From Staphylococcus saprophyticus subsp. saprophyticus ATCC 15305 = NCTC 7292 (GTDB taxonomy: Bacteria > Bacillota > Bacilli > Staphylococcales > Staphylococcaceae), in the NCBI RefSeq assembly GCF_000010125.1, contig NC_007350.1, positions 1-64,000 of the forward strand: a DNA stretch of 64,000 nucleotides, in the 5' to 3' direction. The notes under the pieces are model-generated. The model searched no databases. It saw only the letters and a list, made by a program, of their open reading frames with translations, and was not told the DNA's origin. Both the position numbers and the translations under genes were made by a program. Within the stretch, counting starts at the first letter, position 1. Each line of letters starts with the position of its first letter. Below are positions 44,592 through 53,648 of this stretch, one piece after another.

Positions 44592-44849
44592 TTATATTGA
44601 ATTGATAACATGTTGCATTGTTATTCGTTCTAGCCGTGTACTTGGGATAAAATGTTCAGTTATCTCTTTTTCATTCATGAATTCAGGGTACAAGTGATAA
44701 AATTTTAGTAGCTTCTGTTCTGTTTCATTTAACACATATTGTTGAATATGGTAGTATCTGTCGATATAATTAACGATAATAGATTTTTGATGATCATCGA
44801 CTTCTACCGAATCAATTGTGTAATTTAATAAGTTGACGTTTGTTTTCAT
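44592..44849 (-). CDS. small protein between cch and ccrA (possible LP1413-type ssDNA-binding protein)
   Basis: An 85-aa protein starting MKTNVNLLNYTIDSVEVDD and ending RITMQHVINSI, with CGGAGG before the ATG. It occupies the place where ccrAB-type cassettes carry a small single-stranded-DNA-binding protein (LP1413, DUF1413 family). I cannot confirm membership from sequence alone. It may equally be another small SCC protein. It lies downstream of cch and is probably cotranscribed with it through a stem-loop. Confidence 0.75.
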   Translation of the reverse strand: MKTNVNLLNYTIDSVEVDDHQKSIIVNYIDRYYHIQQYVLNETEQKLLKFYHLYPEFMNEKEITEHFIPSTRLERITMQHVINSI

Positions 44850-44875
44850 TTTTATGCCTCCGATTGATTTAATGA

Positions 44876-44902
44876 GCTACAACGCACATAGCGCGTTGTA
44901 GC
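44876..44902 (-). repeat. inverted repeat with TCAT flank after cch
   Basis: On the minus strand GCTACAACGC and GCGTTGTAGC are perfect 10-base arms around seven bases, preceded by TATC and followed by TCAT. It begins 11 bases after the cch stop. Confidence 0.7.
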
Positions 44903-44913
44903 GATATTCATAT

Positions 44914-46704
44914 TTAGAGTTCTAAATCGCCCTTTTCTTCCCATTCTCTACCGTCTTTAACAAATTTGTTGAGTAATCCCTTATTTGTTGTATTATTATC
45001 AAATTGCGGTGGTGTGTATGGTTCAGAATCTGAGCTTAAACCGAGAACAGGTGCAAACTCACTAGGCAATACAAGATGGTAGAACAAGATCGTTTTTGTT
45101 TTGCCTTGAGTATCTTTGACATTACGTTTGATAGCTATCCGATCGGAATCCATCTGGATATATCCTTCTGCTCTTAAACTATCTATTACATTTTTTACAT
45201 CTTGGTATTGGTTTTCTTCTAACATATGTTTAAAAACATCTTTAAGCATCTTGACTTGAATGTGATCGTCTTTCAGCTCAATAAGGCCATAATTTTCAGT
45301 CATTATGGAGAGTTTTTTACTTTCCGCAAACTTACTTCGATTGCGTGCCACGAACTGAACCACACTATCAATCGCTTTGGCCGCCAAACTGCGTTCACTT
45401 ACGGAATCTACATGATAACTAACTAGGTACTCTCTAACTGCGACCAAATCGATAGGGGTTGCGATTACACGTTCTAATATTCGTGCTGAAGTCGTAATGG
45501 TGGCATAGCGCTTGAACATACGTATACCTACATTGTTTGTTTCATTGTTAAGCTGTGCTTTGAACCAATCGTGTTCTTTATGAAACCACTTGATTACTTC
45601 AGATTCACGATTTAGAAGGTATTCAGCTACTAACGGCATTACGTGTCCATAGTTTTTTGATGTTCCTTTTTTAATGGCGTCTGCATTGTCAGCGCTTGTT
45701 GTAAAGACATCAGAAATTTCTATGCATCTTGCTCTCAGACCATCATTTGCACTAGCATCTTTGAATATTGTGTGTTCTGCTGTACTAATCACACTAGATC
45801 CAAAGTGGTGAGGATTTTTTACATTTCCTTCTCGATTAGCACGTAGACGACCTTGCCCCTCTGCTAGGGAATAAAGTAGACCATTTGTATCTTTAAAGGT
45901 AGCTGCTGATAATTCATCTAAGGCAATAGGAACACCAAAGTTATTACTTAAGTATCCTTCAATTGCATTACGGGTGCCGTTCCAACCTCTGAATAATGTT
46001 TGGTCACCTTTAGATGGATTACCTGCTATTGAAACTGCTAATGCCGCTGCAGTCGATTTACCCGTACTAGAGTTCCCCATAAATGAAAATATCGTGCCAA
46101 AATATTCGACTTCATGCTTTGTTTTTAAGAACGCAGTCACTAATGAAGAAACACCAAATATCACAGCAAGCTCCAGTAACAAGTTTCCTTTTACTTCATC
46201 AAGATACATTTGCCACCAGCCTTCAAATGTACCTTTAGGTTGTAAGTCATACTTTGTTTCACAAATGATTTCATCAGCCTGAGACTGCTTGATGTCTTTT
46301 GAAAGATATGGTTCATCTAATGAAATGACAGTACCTTCATCAGTACTTAAGACACCTACACCTGTATACAATGTAGAAATGGGCAGTGATTGACGCATTA
46401 ATTGTAGTGCATTACCTAGCGATTTAATGTACTTTTCATTGATGCTGAACCCAAACATAACCAGTCTAGGTAACTTTTGTGTCGTTAGAATATCTGACGT
46501 TTCAATACGTTCAATATTTTTGCCATCCGTGATAGTCAATTTCTCAACCCCTGTAGTAGGGTCGAGAAATTTGTTTTCTATGATGATTGGACTAGATAAA
46601 CGAATTATCTTATCTTCGTCATTTTTGTTTTTTGCTCGAATAAGTTCATACCATCCAGTTGAATCTAACCAGTATGGATATTGCTTGAATATGTTGTTAC
46701 TCAT
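44914..46704 (-). CDS. cch: MCM-like replicative helicase Cch
   Basis: A 596-aa AAA+ helicase of the DUF927 type. The S. aureus homologue is an MCM-like helicase thought to let the excised cassette replicate. Walker A is GNSSTGKSTAAAL near residue 212, Walker B-like PIALDELSAA near 258, and a sensor region GSSVISTAEHTIF follows near 300. The C-terminus (~510-560) looks like a winged helix (VIDSLRAEGYIQMDSDR). GGAGAG precedes the ATG. It lies upstream of the 85-aa gene, micro-ORF and ccrAB on the same strand. Confidence 0.93.
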   Translation of the reverse strand: MSNNIFKQYPYWLDSTGWYELIRAKNKNDEDKIIRLSSPIIIENKFLDPTTGVEKLTITDGKNIERIETSDILTTQKLPRLVMFGFSINEKYIKSLGNALQLMRQSLPISTLYTGVGVLSTDEGTVISLDEPYLSKDIKQSQADEIICETKYDLQPKGTFEGWWQMYLDEVKGNLLLELAVIFGVSSLVTAFLKTKHEVEYFGTIFSFMGNSSTGKSTAAALAVSIAGNPSKGDQTLFRGWNGTRNAIEGYLSNNFGVPIALDELSAATFKDTNGLLYSLAEGQGRLRANREGNVKNPHHFGSSVISTAEHTIFKDASANDGLRARCIEISDVFTTSADNADAIKKGTSKNYGHVMPLVAEYLLNRESEVIKWFHKEHDWFKAQLNNETNNVGIRMFKRYATITTSARILERVIATPIDLVAVREYLVSYHVDSVSERSLAAKAIDSVVQFVARNRSKFAESKKLSIMTENYGLIELKDDHIQVKMLKDVFKHMLEENQYQDVKNVIDSLRAEGYIQMDSDRIAIKRNVKDTQGKTKTILFYHLVLPSEFAPVLGLSSDSEPYTPPQFDNNTTNKGLLNKFVKDGREWEEKGDLEL

Positions 46705-46773
46705 AATAAATCTCTCCTTTGCTATATAAGCATTAAATTTGTGTTGCTAAATACATATTAAAGGAGAATTAAA

Positions 46774-46822
46774 CGCAAAAAAGGAGGTCGTCCATAAACA
46801 AAAAAAATGGACGACCTCCTTT
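46774..46822 (-). terminator. terminator between the 475-aa gene and cch
   Basis: AAAGGAGGTCGTCCAT (46780-46795) pairs with ATGGACGACCTCCTTT (46807-46822). On the minus strand a U-run follows. It isolates the cch operon from the gene before it. Element 2 has an equivalent terminator at 53469. Confidence 0.9.
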
Positions 46823-46829
46823 GGTAGTG

Positions 46830-48257
46830 CTATTCAAATTTTAAATTGTCTAAGGTTTCACTTAGAGTTTTTGCGATAGACCAACTAGATAAATCATTGA
46901 CTTGTTTACTGACGATTTCGTCTTTAATTTGAGTAGATTTTATTTCTTCAAATAAGTGGAAAGCGTTCGTTAATTCGGTAATGTTTGTTTTTGAAAGTGG
47001 CTCAATATCTTCATTAAATGAATATTTATCTAATAAAAGATGAATTCGATACAAGTCATTTAAGAAGCTCTCTACTTGATTTGGACTCATACCATCATCA
47101 ATATAAGATTGGCGATTAGTATAAAATAGGTTAGAAAATTTAGATAATGACAAATAAAATTCTTTATAAATATTGAGAAACTTATCGTTTGATATTAATG
47201 GCTTGGAGCTATTTATTATATTGTCTAGACGTGATTCAAAATTTTGTAAATCAAAAGTACTGTTTTTATATTGATTTATAGTATTAATAATTCTTTGATA
47301 GTTAGAAAATAAGTCGTTTTCAATACTGAGAAAGTATCCATTAACGTTGAATGGGTATTTTACAATTTCTTTTTTTCTTAATTTTTCACGGATTTTCGAT
47401 TCATCATTTTGTATATCATCAGTCACAATTTTATGATTGATTCTTTTATTCAAACTTGGAAGGTAGAGTTTGTTTAATATATCAATAATGAAAAAATCTA
47501 ATAATTTGTTATCAGTACGTTCACTATACTCATCTATAGTTGGCTCATTTGATATATATCTAGCTACTTCATGATTTACATTTGAATACTTGGAATCATC
47601 AGGTTCTACTTGGTTGTATATAATAAAATTTTCGGGATTGTTTTCTTTATTATATTGATGAGCTTTATATAATTGCTTGAAATTGAAGTCATTATCAAAT
47701 GTCATATTATCTTCCATTAATGTTTCAAACAGTAACTCGTCAATTCTATGTGCTAATTTTCTATATAATTTTGAACTCTTATCTAAATCTAGAGAATTTG
47801 TATAATTAAAAAATGAAGACAATGCATCATTACACTTTGACTGAGCACTAAGCCATTCTAAAGTAAAAGAATAGTTTTCAGATGCATAAATTTGCGCTTT
47901 TAATGCATCATTTTTAATATTATCAATTGAATCGCTGATATTAGTAATATAGCTAATAAATTGACTATTATTTTTCTTTAATGCTTCCTCTCTTAAATCT
48001 ATGTCATCAAATTTTTTAGCAGATGTTGGAACAGGAAAGTCCTCAATATTATTTAGCAAAATTTTAAATAATTCTAATTCAAATAAGTTAAAACTGTAAC
48101 CGCTATTGGTTGCTGATGGATTGGATTTGTATCTAGTGATATCTAACTTATAAACTCGTTCGAGCTTATCCATACTATTCTTAAACATTTTTTCACTTAA
48201 GTTACATTCTTTCATTAAATCTTTTCCTGTAAAATATTTATAATTTTCAAAATTCAA
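46830..48257 (-). CDS. 475-aa protein upstream of cch, HTH-like N-terminus
   Basis: Unrecognised protein. Start is TTG 48257 with AAAGGA upstream. The N-terminal ~65 residues, FTGKDLMKECNLSEKMFKNS then KLERVYKLDITRYK and YSFNLFELELFKILL, look like a DNA-binding helical domain. The rest is helical and charged, with no enzyme motif. Its N-terminus resembles that of the 491-aa protein at 51947, which holds the same place before the other replication operon. A terminator separates it from cch. A regulator or replication accessory factor is possible. Confidence 0.75.
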   Translation of the reverse strand: MNFENYKYFTGKDLMKECNLSEKMFKNSMDKLERVYKLDITRYKSNPSATNSGYSFNLFELELFKILLNNIEDFPVPTSAKKFDDIDLREEALKKNNSQFISYITNISDSIDNIKNDALKAQIYASENYSFTLEWLSAQSKCNDALSSFFNYTNSLDLDKSSKLYRKLAHRIDELLFETLMEDNMTFDNDFNFKQLYKAHQYNKENNPENFIIYNQVEPDDSKYSNVNHEVARYISNEPTIDEYSERTDNKLLDFFIIDILNKLYLPSLNKRINHKIVTDDIQNDESKIREKLRKKEIVKYPFNVNGYFLSIENDLFSNYQRIINTINQYKNSTFDLQNFESRLDNIINSSKPLISNDKFLNIYKEFYLSLSKFSNLFYTNRQSYIDDGMSPNQVESFLNDLYRIHLLLDKYSFNEDIEPLSKTNITELTNAFHLFEEIKSTQIKDEIVSKQVNDLSSWSIAKTLSETLDNLKFE

Positions 48258-48369
48258 AATGATAGTCCTTTCAAACCGTCTTTACTGGTTATGTTTACTT
48301 TAATTATATTATAAAGTAAAATTTCAATTAGTTATAAGAAAATGGGTATTCTTTTAAGATCTAGGCTAC

Positions 48370-48594
48370 TGTAGAATCATTTTTGAAGATTTTACAAGAG
48401 AATTACGTTATGTGGATAATCTTTATTCAGAAATTACTAATAGAAGTTTTTCTAATAAAAAATGATGATACTTAAAAAATTCTAAAAGCAAAGTACTAGA
48501 AAGAAATCGTATGACAAAATATTATAAAAAGATTTGCGATGATGTGAGTTATAAACAACGCTTATTAAATATTAAAGAAACATTAGCCAAATAA
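48370..48594 (+). pseudogene. decayed coding fragments in the gap before the PDDEXK gene
   Basis: Two short frames look like pieces of a lost gene. One runs from 48370 to a stop at 48463-48465 and contains FEDFTRELRYVDNLYSE. The other ends at 48594 and contains MTKYYKKICDDVSYKQRLL (ATG 48511, no ribosome binding site). The parent family is not recognised. The remainder of 48258-48683 is AT-rich and holds the divergent promoters. Confidence 0.35.
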
Positions 48595-48683
48595 GGTATA
48601 CTTTGAACGATTAATATAGACATATAAGTATTTAGATTTAATAGACAAAATTAATTATTATTGTGTTAGAGGGTGGACTTCAG

Positions 48684-49877
48684 GTGGATAATGATGAAAA
48701 ATTATTAGTTGAGTTTTTAAAAGATGTAGATATATTAAATGAAATTGAAGCAAATGTAGATAATTTTAATGTGTTTGAAATATTAGGCACAATCAATACA
48801 GAAATTAGACATAGTAATATGCTTGCTTGGTTGTTCAATCCAAATGAGGTACATGGCTTGAACGATTTATTCATTAAAAAATTTATTGAAATTTATTTGA
48901 ATAAATCATCAGTAGAAATGGATGATAGTTTTGTTCTGAAAATGTTATTGAAAGATTTTGATGATGTTATAGTGCGTAGAGAATGGAATCATATCGACAT
49001 ATTGCTTATCTCAGAAGTGAATAAAGTTATTTTTGCTATTGAAAATAAAATTTGGAGCAAAGAGAGTAAAGGACAGTTGAATAGGTATCAACATGTATTA
49101 GAGTCAGAGTTTTTCGATTATGAAAAAAATTATATCTTTTTAACACCAGAGGCAGAGGATTCAAGTGATATAGATACTTGGATAAGCATGTCTTATATAG
49201 ACGTTATTACTTGTTTAGAAAATATCGTATCCATGAAAAAAGAGATTATAAATCCAAAAGTAACAAGTTTTATTAACCAATATATAGATATATTAAGGAG
49301 GTATATAGTGAAAGATGAAAATTTAGAAAAATTATGTACTGAAATTTATTTCAAGCATAAACGGGCATTAGATTTAATATTTGAATATAAACCTGATATA
49401 CATAGTGATATTTCTAACAAGCTTCAAAGTATAGTAAAAGAAACAGAGTCTTTAATTCTAGATGACAGTAGCAAAAGTTTAGTTCGATTTACTTCTCAAA
49501 AATTAGATGAAAAAATGGGGAGAAATAACTATGAATCGAAATGGACTTCATCCAATAGATATTTATTATTTGAAGTTAGAAATAATAATAATCGTAAAAG
49601 TCTACATTTAGTGATTGGCCCTAGCGATGAAGAAACTCGAAAAAATTTACATGAAAAAGCATTAGCACATCCAAATGTATTTAAAAAGGTTAAAAAAAAG
49701 TTGTCTCCAGTTTATAATAACATTTATACAAAAGAACTTTATTCTAGTAATAAGCAGTTTGAATACGAAGATATTATAACTGAAGTGGAGAAAAATTTCG
49801 AGCAATTTTTGACTCATGAATTACATAAAATAGAAGAGATTTTATTGAATGAGGAAATAAGCTACAATACAAAATAA
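48684..49877 (+). CDS. PD-(D/E)XK nuclease family protein (PDDEXK_4-like)
   Basis: A 397-aa protein from GTG 48684, which has GAGGGTGG upstream; a GTG at 48663 would add seven residues. The N-terminal half has NVFEILGTINTEIRHSNMLAW, a family mark. The nuclease core is REWNHIDILLI then IFAIENKIWSKESKGQLNRY, giving D...E-N-K with a downstream Q. Such stand-alone nucleases are common in defence islands. It is the last gene of element 1 before the attachment site. Target unknown. Confidence 0.78.
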   Translation: MDNDEKLLVEFLKDVDILNEIEANVDNFNVFEILGTINTEIRHSNMLAWLFNPNEVHGLNDLFIKKFIEIYLNKSSVEMDDSFVLKMLLKDFDDVIVRREWNHIDILLISEVNKVIFAIENKIWSKESKGQLNRYQHVLESEFFDYEKNYIFLTPEAEDSSDIDTWISMSYIDVITCLENIVSMKKEIINPKVTSFINQYIDILRRYIVKDENLEKLCTEIYFKHKRALDLIFEYKPDIHSDISNKLQSIVKETESLILDDSSKSLVRFTSQKLDEKMGRNNYESKWTSSNRYLLFEVRNNNNRKSLHLVIGPSDEETRKNLHEKALAHPNVFKKVKKKLSPVYNNIYTKELYSSNKQFEYEDIITEVEKNFEQFLTHELHKIEEILLNEEISYNTK

Positions 49878-50071
49878 ATAGCATCGTAGTGAGTTTTTAA
49901 TTTTTTTACTCAACTAATAAAAAGTGTTTGTTTATAGTGTGATCTTAACTATACATAAATGAATAACTTCTTTTCAATTACGTCCTATAACAATTAATAT
50001 GAAAAAGTAAAATGTAGTAACATAATGTATTCCCAGTCTATATTAATAGTCTGGGACTTCTGTATTTTAGG

Positions 50072-50120
50072 GTATAAAAACCTCATTACTACCCGATAAG
50101 CAGAAGCGTATCACAAATAA
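50072..50120. other. left terminal repeat and attachment site between elements 1 and 2
   Basis: The left inverted repeat of element 1 is at 50074-50089. GAAGCGTATCACAAATAA at 50103-50120 is the attachment copy and, like rlmH, reads EAYHK-stop on the plus strand although no rlmH precedes it. The gap 49878-50165 has no gene. Confidence 0.9.
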
Positions 50121-50165
50121 AACTAAAAAATAGGTTGCGAAAAATATAATTTGAGGTGATTTGAG

Positions 50166-51905
50166 ATGGAAATGAATAGTTATATGATAGAGAACTTTGC
50201 TACTGATGCTGTTAAAAATTATTGCCTTCATACTTCTAAAATTAAAAGCTATATTGCTAATGAAGATAAGGAACCAGGTTATGATGGACATCTAAAAATT
50301 TATGATTCAATCAGTCAGACTAAAGATGATTATTTAGGTAATATACCTGTTCAAATAAAAGGGAAGAAAGCAAAAAAGAAGCACCCTAGTTTATTTAAAC
50401 AAAATAAAGTTAATAAGAGAGATTTGGAAATGTATTTAAAAGATGGAGGATGCTACTATTTTGTAGTTTTAATTAATGAAAATGGTGAGAGTCAAGTTTA
50501 TGGTCGTCAATTACTTCCTATGTATCTAAAATATAAACTAAAATCGAAATCAAAATCAGTGACAATTGAAATGTATGAAATTACTTCTTATAAAGATTTT
50601 TATGATAATTGTATTCAATATTTAAAACAAAGCAAGAAGCAAGCTAACCCTATTGAGTTTTCTATTAATAAAAAAAGAAATCAAAAAATGACAATTACAT
50701 CACCCGAAAATATAGTGACAGATAAAAATGGATTTCCTTTAAATGACTTTTATAGTTTTATCCATATTAATGATTCAGATATTAAAGTTACAGTACCGGA
50801 TGAGATATTACGGCCAGAGAAATTTTCTAAATTACAAAAAGGAAGTATTTATTCAGAGGGAAAAGTGATATATGAAGGTAATATAAGATTTGATGTTACG
50901 TCAACATATACATCAATAATTATAGATGAAAGCTTCTATTTGACTAAATACAATGAAAGTAAAAAGGCAAAATACTCTTTATTACCAATAAAAAATATTG
51001 ACAGATATTTAGAGGTTTTAAATTTAGTCAAGTCACTTAGTAATGGAGGAGAATTTATATTTGAAGATGTTCAAGTTATATTAGATAAGTTTAAATTAGA
51101 TAAAAGTATTGATAGGCTCACAAGTATATTAACACAATTTAAGCAAGTAACAGTGGAAACTGATAATCTAATTAAAAAAAGCACAATCATTAATGATGAT
51201 AATATTGAAAAACAACTCGGGGAAATGGTTGGAATTATAAAAATTATTAAAAACAAAGAATTCAATGCATATAATATGAAAAAAGATAAATTCTACAAAA
51301 TTTTATTTGGTAATAACAATTTTATTTTATGGAAATATAATAATGTAATATATAATGTCTTCTCTGATAATTTTCTTAAACGAGTAGAATTAGTCGTTGA
51401 TAATGAAACAATGTTAGCAATTTATTCTTTTAATACGAGTTTTATGATTAATACAATAAATTTTGATTTTCAATTAATTGAGAAATATTTAAAAACTGAA
51501 GATTTTTCAAATATTTCAATTCAAAAATGGAATTATATCAATAATTTTTGTTTAGAGTTAATAAAATCATATGATATAACGAAAGAACTAGGTTTTTTAA
51601 ATATTGCAGAATTTATATTAAGTAATATTGATATAAAAGATATTGATAGCACATTTATAACAAAGATAAACTTAGCACAAGTAAAAATAAGAAAAGACGA
51701 AAGGTTAGAAAGTGATCTTAAAAAATTGCTTGTAGAGTTAAAGTCAAAATTAAAATCAATAAACAGTGATGACGCTTCACTACATTTAAGTATAATATTT
51801 GGCAGTAAAACAGAAGCAATGATATATTTTGAAAATCTAAGTGAAGAAGAACTAGGAGTTTTTAAAAACTATCCAATTTATTATCTGTATCAAAAATTAT
51901 TATAA
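50166..51905 (+). CDS. DUF4365 domain protein (putative nuclease-like)
   Basis: A 579-aa protein with a DUF4365-type N-terminus: the helix AVKNYCLHTSKIKSY, EPGYDGHLKIYD and GNIPVQIKGKK give a PD-(D/E)XK-like core with D and Q-X-K. CYYFVVLINENG continues the fold. The remaining ~400 residues have no recognised motif and many I, N and K residues. GAGGTG precedes the ATG. It is the first gene after the attachment copy, where cassettes often carry defence cargo. The gene after it starts 41 bases on. Confidence 0.75.
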   Translation: MEMNSYMIENFATDAVKNYCLHTSKIKSYIANEDKEPGYDGHLKIYDSISQTKDDYLGNIPVQIKGKKAKKKHPSLFKQNKVNKRDLEMYLKDGGCYYFVVLINENGESQVYGRQLLPMYLKYKLKSKSKSVTIEMYEITSYKDFYDNCIQYLKQSKKQANPIEFSINKKRNQKMTITSPENIVTDKNGFPLNDFYSFIHINDSDIKVTVPDEILRPEKFSKLQKGSIYSEGKVIYEGNIRFDVTSTYTSIIIDESFYLTKYNESKKAKYSLLPIKNIDRYLEVLNLVKSLSNGGEFIFEDVQVILDKFKLDKSIDRLTSILTQFKQVTVETDNLIKKSTIINDDNIEKQLGEMVGIIKIIKNKEFNAYNMKKDKFYKILFGNNNFILWKYNNVIYNVFSDNFLKRVELVVDNETMLAIYSFNTSFMINTINFDFQLIEKYLKTEDFSNISIQKWNYINNFCLELIKSYDITKELGFLNIAEFILSNIDIKDIDSTFITKINLAQVKIRKDERLESDLKKLLVELKSKLKSINSDDASLHLSIIFGSKTEAMIYFENLSEEELGVFKNYPIYYLYQKLL

Positions 51906-51946
51906 TTAAAAAATAAATATTGATTAAAGAAAGGAGATTTCTTTTA

Positions 51947-53422
51947 ATGTTATCGGATAATATTATAAAAGAATTATATTCAAAAGAAGATATTCGCATA
52001 GAATTAGAGCTCACTCCACATATGTTTAATAAAAGAATGGAAACCATTGCTAAGCTTTTTAAAATTGATATGAAAAACTTTCACAATTACAAAGGCCAAG
52101 ATAAAAATAATCAATATACATTTAATGGCGTCGCAAAAGAATTAATAAAGGTGCTACTCAAAAGTGTAGACTATTACCCAGTGGATATAAATTCCAAAGA
52201 TTTTAAACAGAATGGGCAACCTAAAAAAGAGATGATTGAAAATATAAGTGCTTCTAGTTACATGGAATATACTTATCAGTTAATGAAAGCTATCAATGAA
52301 ATTCAATATAAAAGATTAATTGCAGACATACATATGAAAGATGTATATCAAAATACCAAAGCATGGTTAGGCATTGGTGAATCAATTAATAAAAAGGAAC
52401 AAGAATTATACCAATATATGAAACCTTTACCCTTACATAAAAGAATTGAGCTACAAAATGAAGTATTAAAATCTATAGATGAAACGATTTTTCAATTTAT
52501 GGCAAAAGAACATAGAAACACCCAAATCAAAGAAAATAATGAATTAGAAGAGTACACAAATGCAATAAAAGAAGGTAAGTATCCCAAAAAGGATTACGAA
52601 TTAAACCACCTATTATACAAGAAAAATGAAATACCATTAGATAGCTTAATTAAAGATGTATGGGACTATGATGAAACAGAGTATATAGAGCTTGATTGGT
52701 TAATTGCAGATATGCTAAAACGTTCACAAAGAGCTGATAGTAATTTTATCGAAAGTTTAGAGAAGAAAAATAAATTGAGAAAAAATATTCATAAAGATTC
52801 CATTAAAAGTATATCTAGGTTGATTGATCATGAATTGGTTAAAAATAATAGAAAGTGGGACGTAGCAGAATTTTATAAAAATCAACAATTTTGGAATAGT
52901 AGTTCATTAAGGCGTAACTCTCAAAAATTTGGAATTTTATATTACAAAAAAAATAGGTTACATACAATGAATCAAAGTAATATTATTAAAAAAATAAAAA
53001 TTATCGAGGCTAATTTAGAGAGTGCAAATAAACAGCCGAGCTATTTAGATTTCTTTTTACAAGCTAAGTTTGATTTAGAGAGGTTAGAAAGTGAATTAAT
53101 GAAATATAGCATTAATCCGAAATACTATAATAAAATAAATAGTGATTACGTAAGATATGCTATTGAAGATGTACATAATGCAATTATTAAAATTGACAGA
53201 TATATAAGTAACGATAAAGTGAAGGTAAACTATTCAAATGCCCAAATGGTAGTGAGAAACGAAATAACAGAACAAGGAAGCTACTTTGTAACCCAGGCAT
53301 TGAATATGGTGTCAAAGGTAGAAGAGTCTGGCTACTACTTTGATAATTTCATGGTAGGACCTTTCGTAGAAGACTTTAAAAAAGCAATTAAAAATCGAAG
53401 ATTTGGTTCTAAAACAGATTAA
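51947..53422 (+). CDS. 491-aa protein upstream of the CCPol operon, HTH-like N-terminus
   Basis: Unrecognised protein. The ATG at 51947 follows AAAGGAG; a TTG at 51920 precedes that site. The N-terminus (YSKEDIRIELELTPHMFNKR, KLFKIDMKNFHNY, YTFNGVAKELIKVLL) lines up with the start of the 475-aa protein before cch, including the following PV pair. The rest is helical and basic. It ends at a terminator, after which the replication operon begins, which is the same arrangement as in element 1. Confidence 0.75.
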   Translation: MLSDNIIKELYSKEDIRIELELTPHMFNKRMETIAKLFKIDMKNFHNYKGQDKNNQYTFNGVAKELIKVLLKSVDYYPVDINSKDFKQNGQPKKEMIENISASSYMEYTYQLMKAINEIQYKRLIADIHMKDVYQNTKAWLGIGESINKKEQELYQYMKPLPLHKRIELQNEVLKSIDETIFQFMAKEHRNTQIKENNELEEYTNAIKEGKYPKKDYELNHLLYKKNEIPLDSLIKDVWDYDETEYIELDWLIADMLKRSQRADSNFIESLEKKNKLRKNIHKDSIKSISRLIDHELVKNNRKWDVAEFYKNQQFWNSSSLRRNSQKFGILYYKKNRLHTMNQSNIIKKIKIIEANLESANKQPSYLDFFLQAKFDLERLESELMKYSINPKYYNKINSDYVRYAIEDVHNAIIKIDRYISNDKVKVNYSNAQMVVRNEITEQGSYFVTQALNMVSKVEESGYYFDNFMVGPFVEDFKKAIKNRRFGSKTD

Positions 53423-53468
53423 GATTGTTTTTTAGAGTTAAACATAAGAATAAATTTAAATAAAAAAA

Positions 53469-53519
53469 ATAAACCCAACAAACCTTGTTATATCAATGTT
53501 TGTTGGGTTTATTTTTTTT
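53469..53519 (+). terminator. terminator between the 491-aa gene and the CCPol operon
   Basis: ATAAACCCAACAAAC pairs with GTTTGTTGGGTTTAT, followed by a run of T. Equivalent in position to the terminator at 46774. Confidence 0.9.
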
Positions 53520-53648
53520 GGTAATTTTTAATAACTCAATTACATCTTAGGATAATATTGCTAAATTATACATTGTCGAGGCCAAGACAAATAAAAAATT
53601 AAAGCAAAAGTTAGCGCGCAACTTTCAACCATAAAGGAGAAGATTTAC

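Larger units (their letters stand above)
35063..50120. mobile_element. SCC element 1 (ccrAB type, restriction-modification cargo)
   Basis: It is bounded by attachment copies at 35045-35062 and 50103-50120. The terminal inverted repeats are TGATGCGGTTTTTATA (35060-35075) and, reading inward from the other end, TAATGAGGTTTTTATA (reverse complement of 50074-50089), 14 of 16 identical. Inside are a restriction-modification set, a broken rep gene, the SAUGI module, ccrB-ccrA, cch with small genes, and a nuclease. No mec complex and no insertion sequence is seen. The ccr-cch block runs on the minus strand, away from its flanking cargo. Confidence 0.88.
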
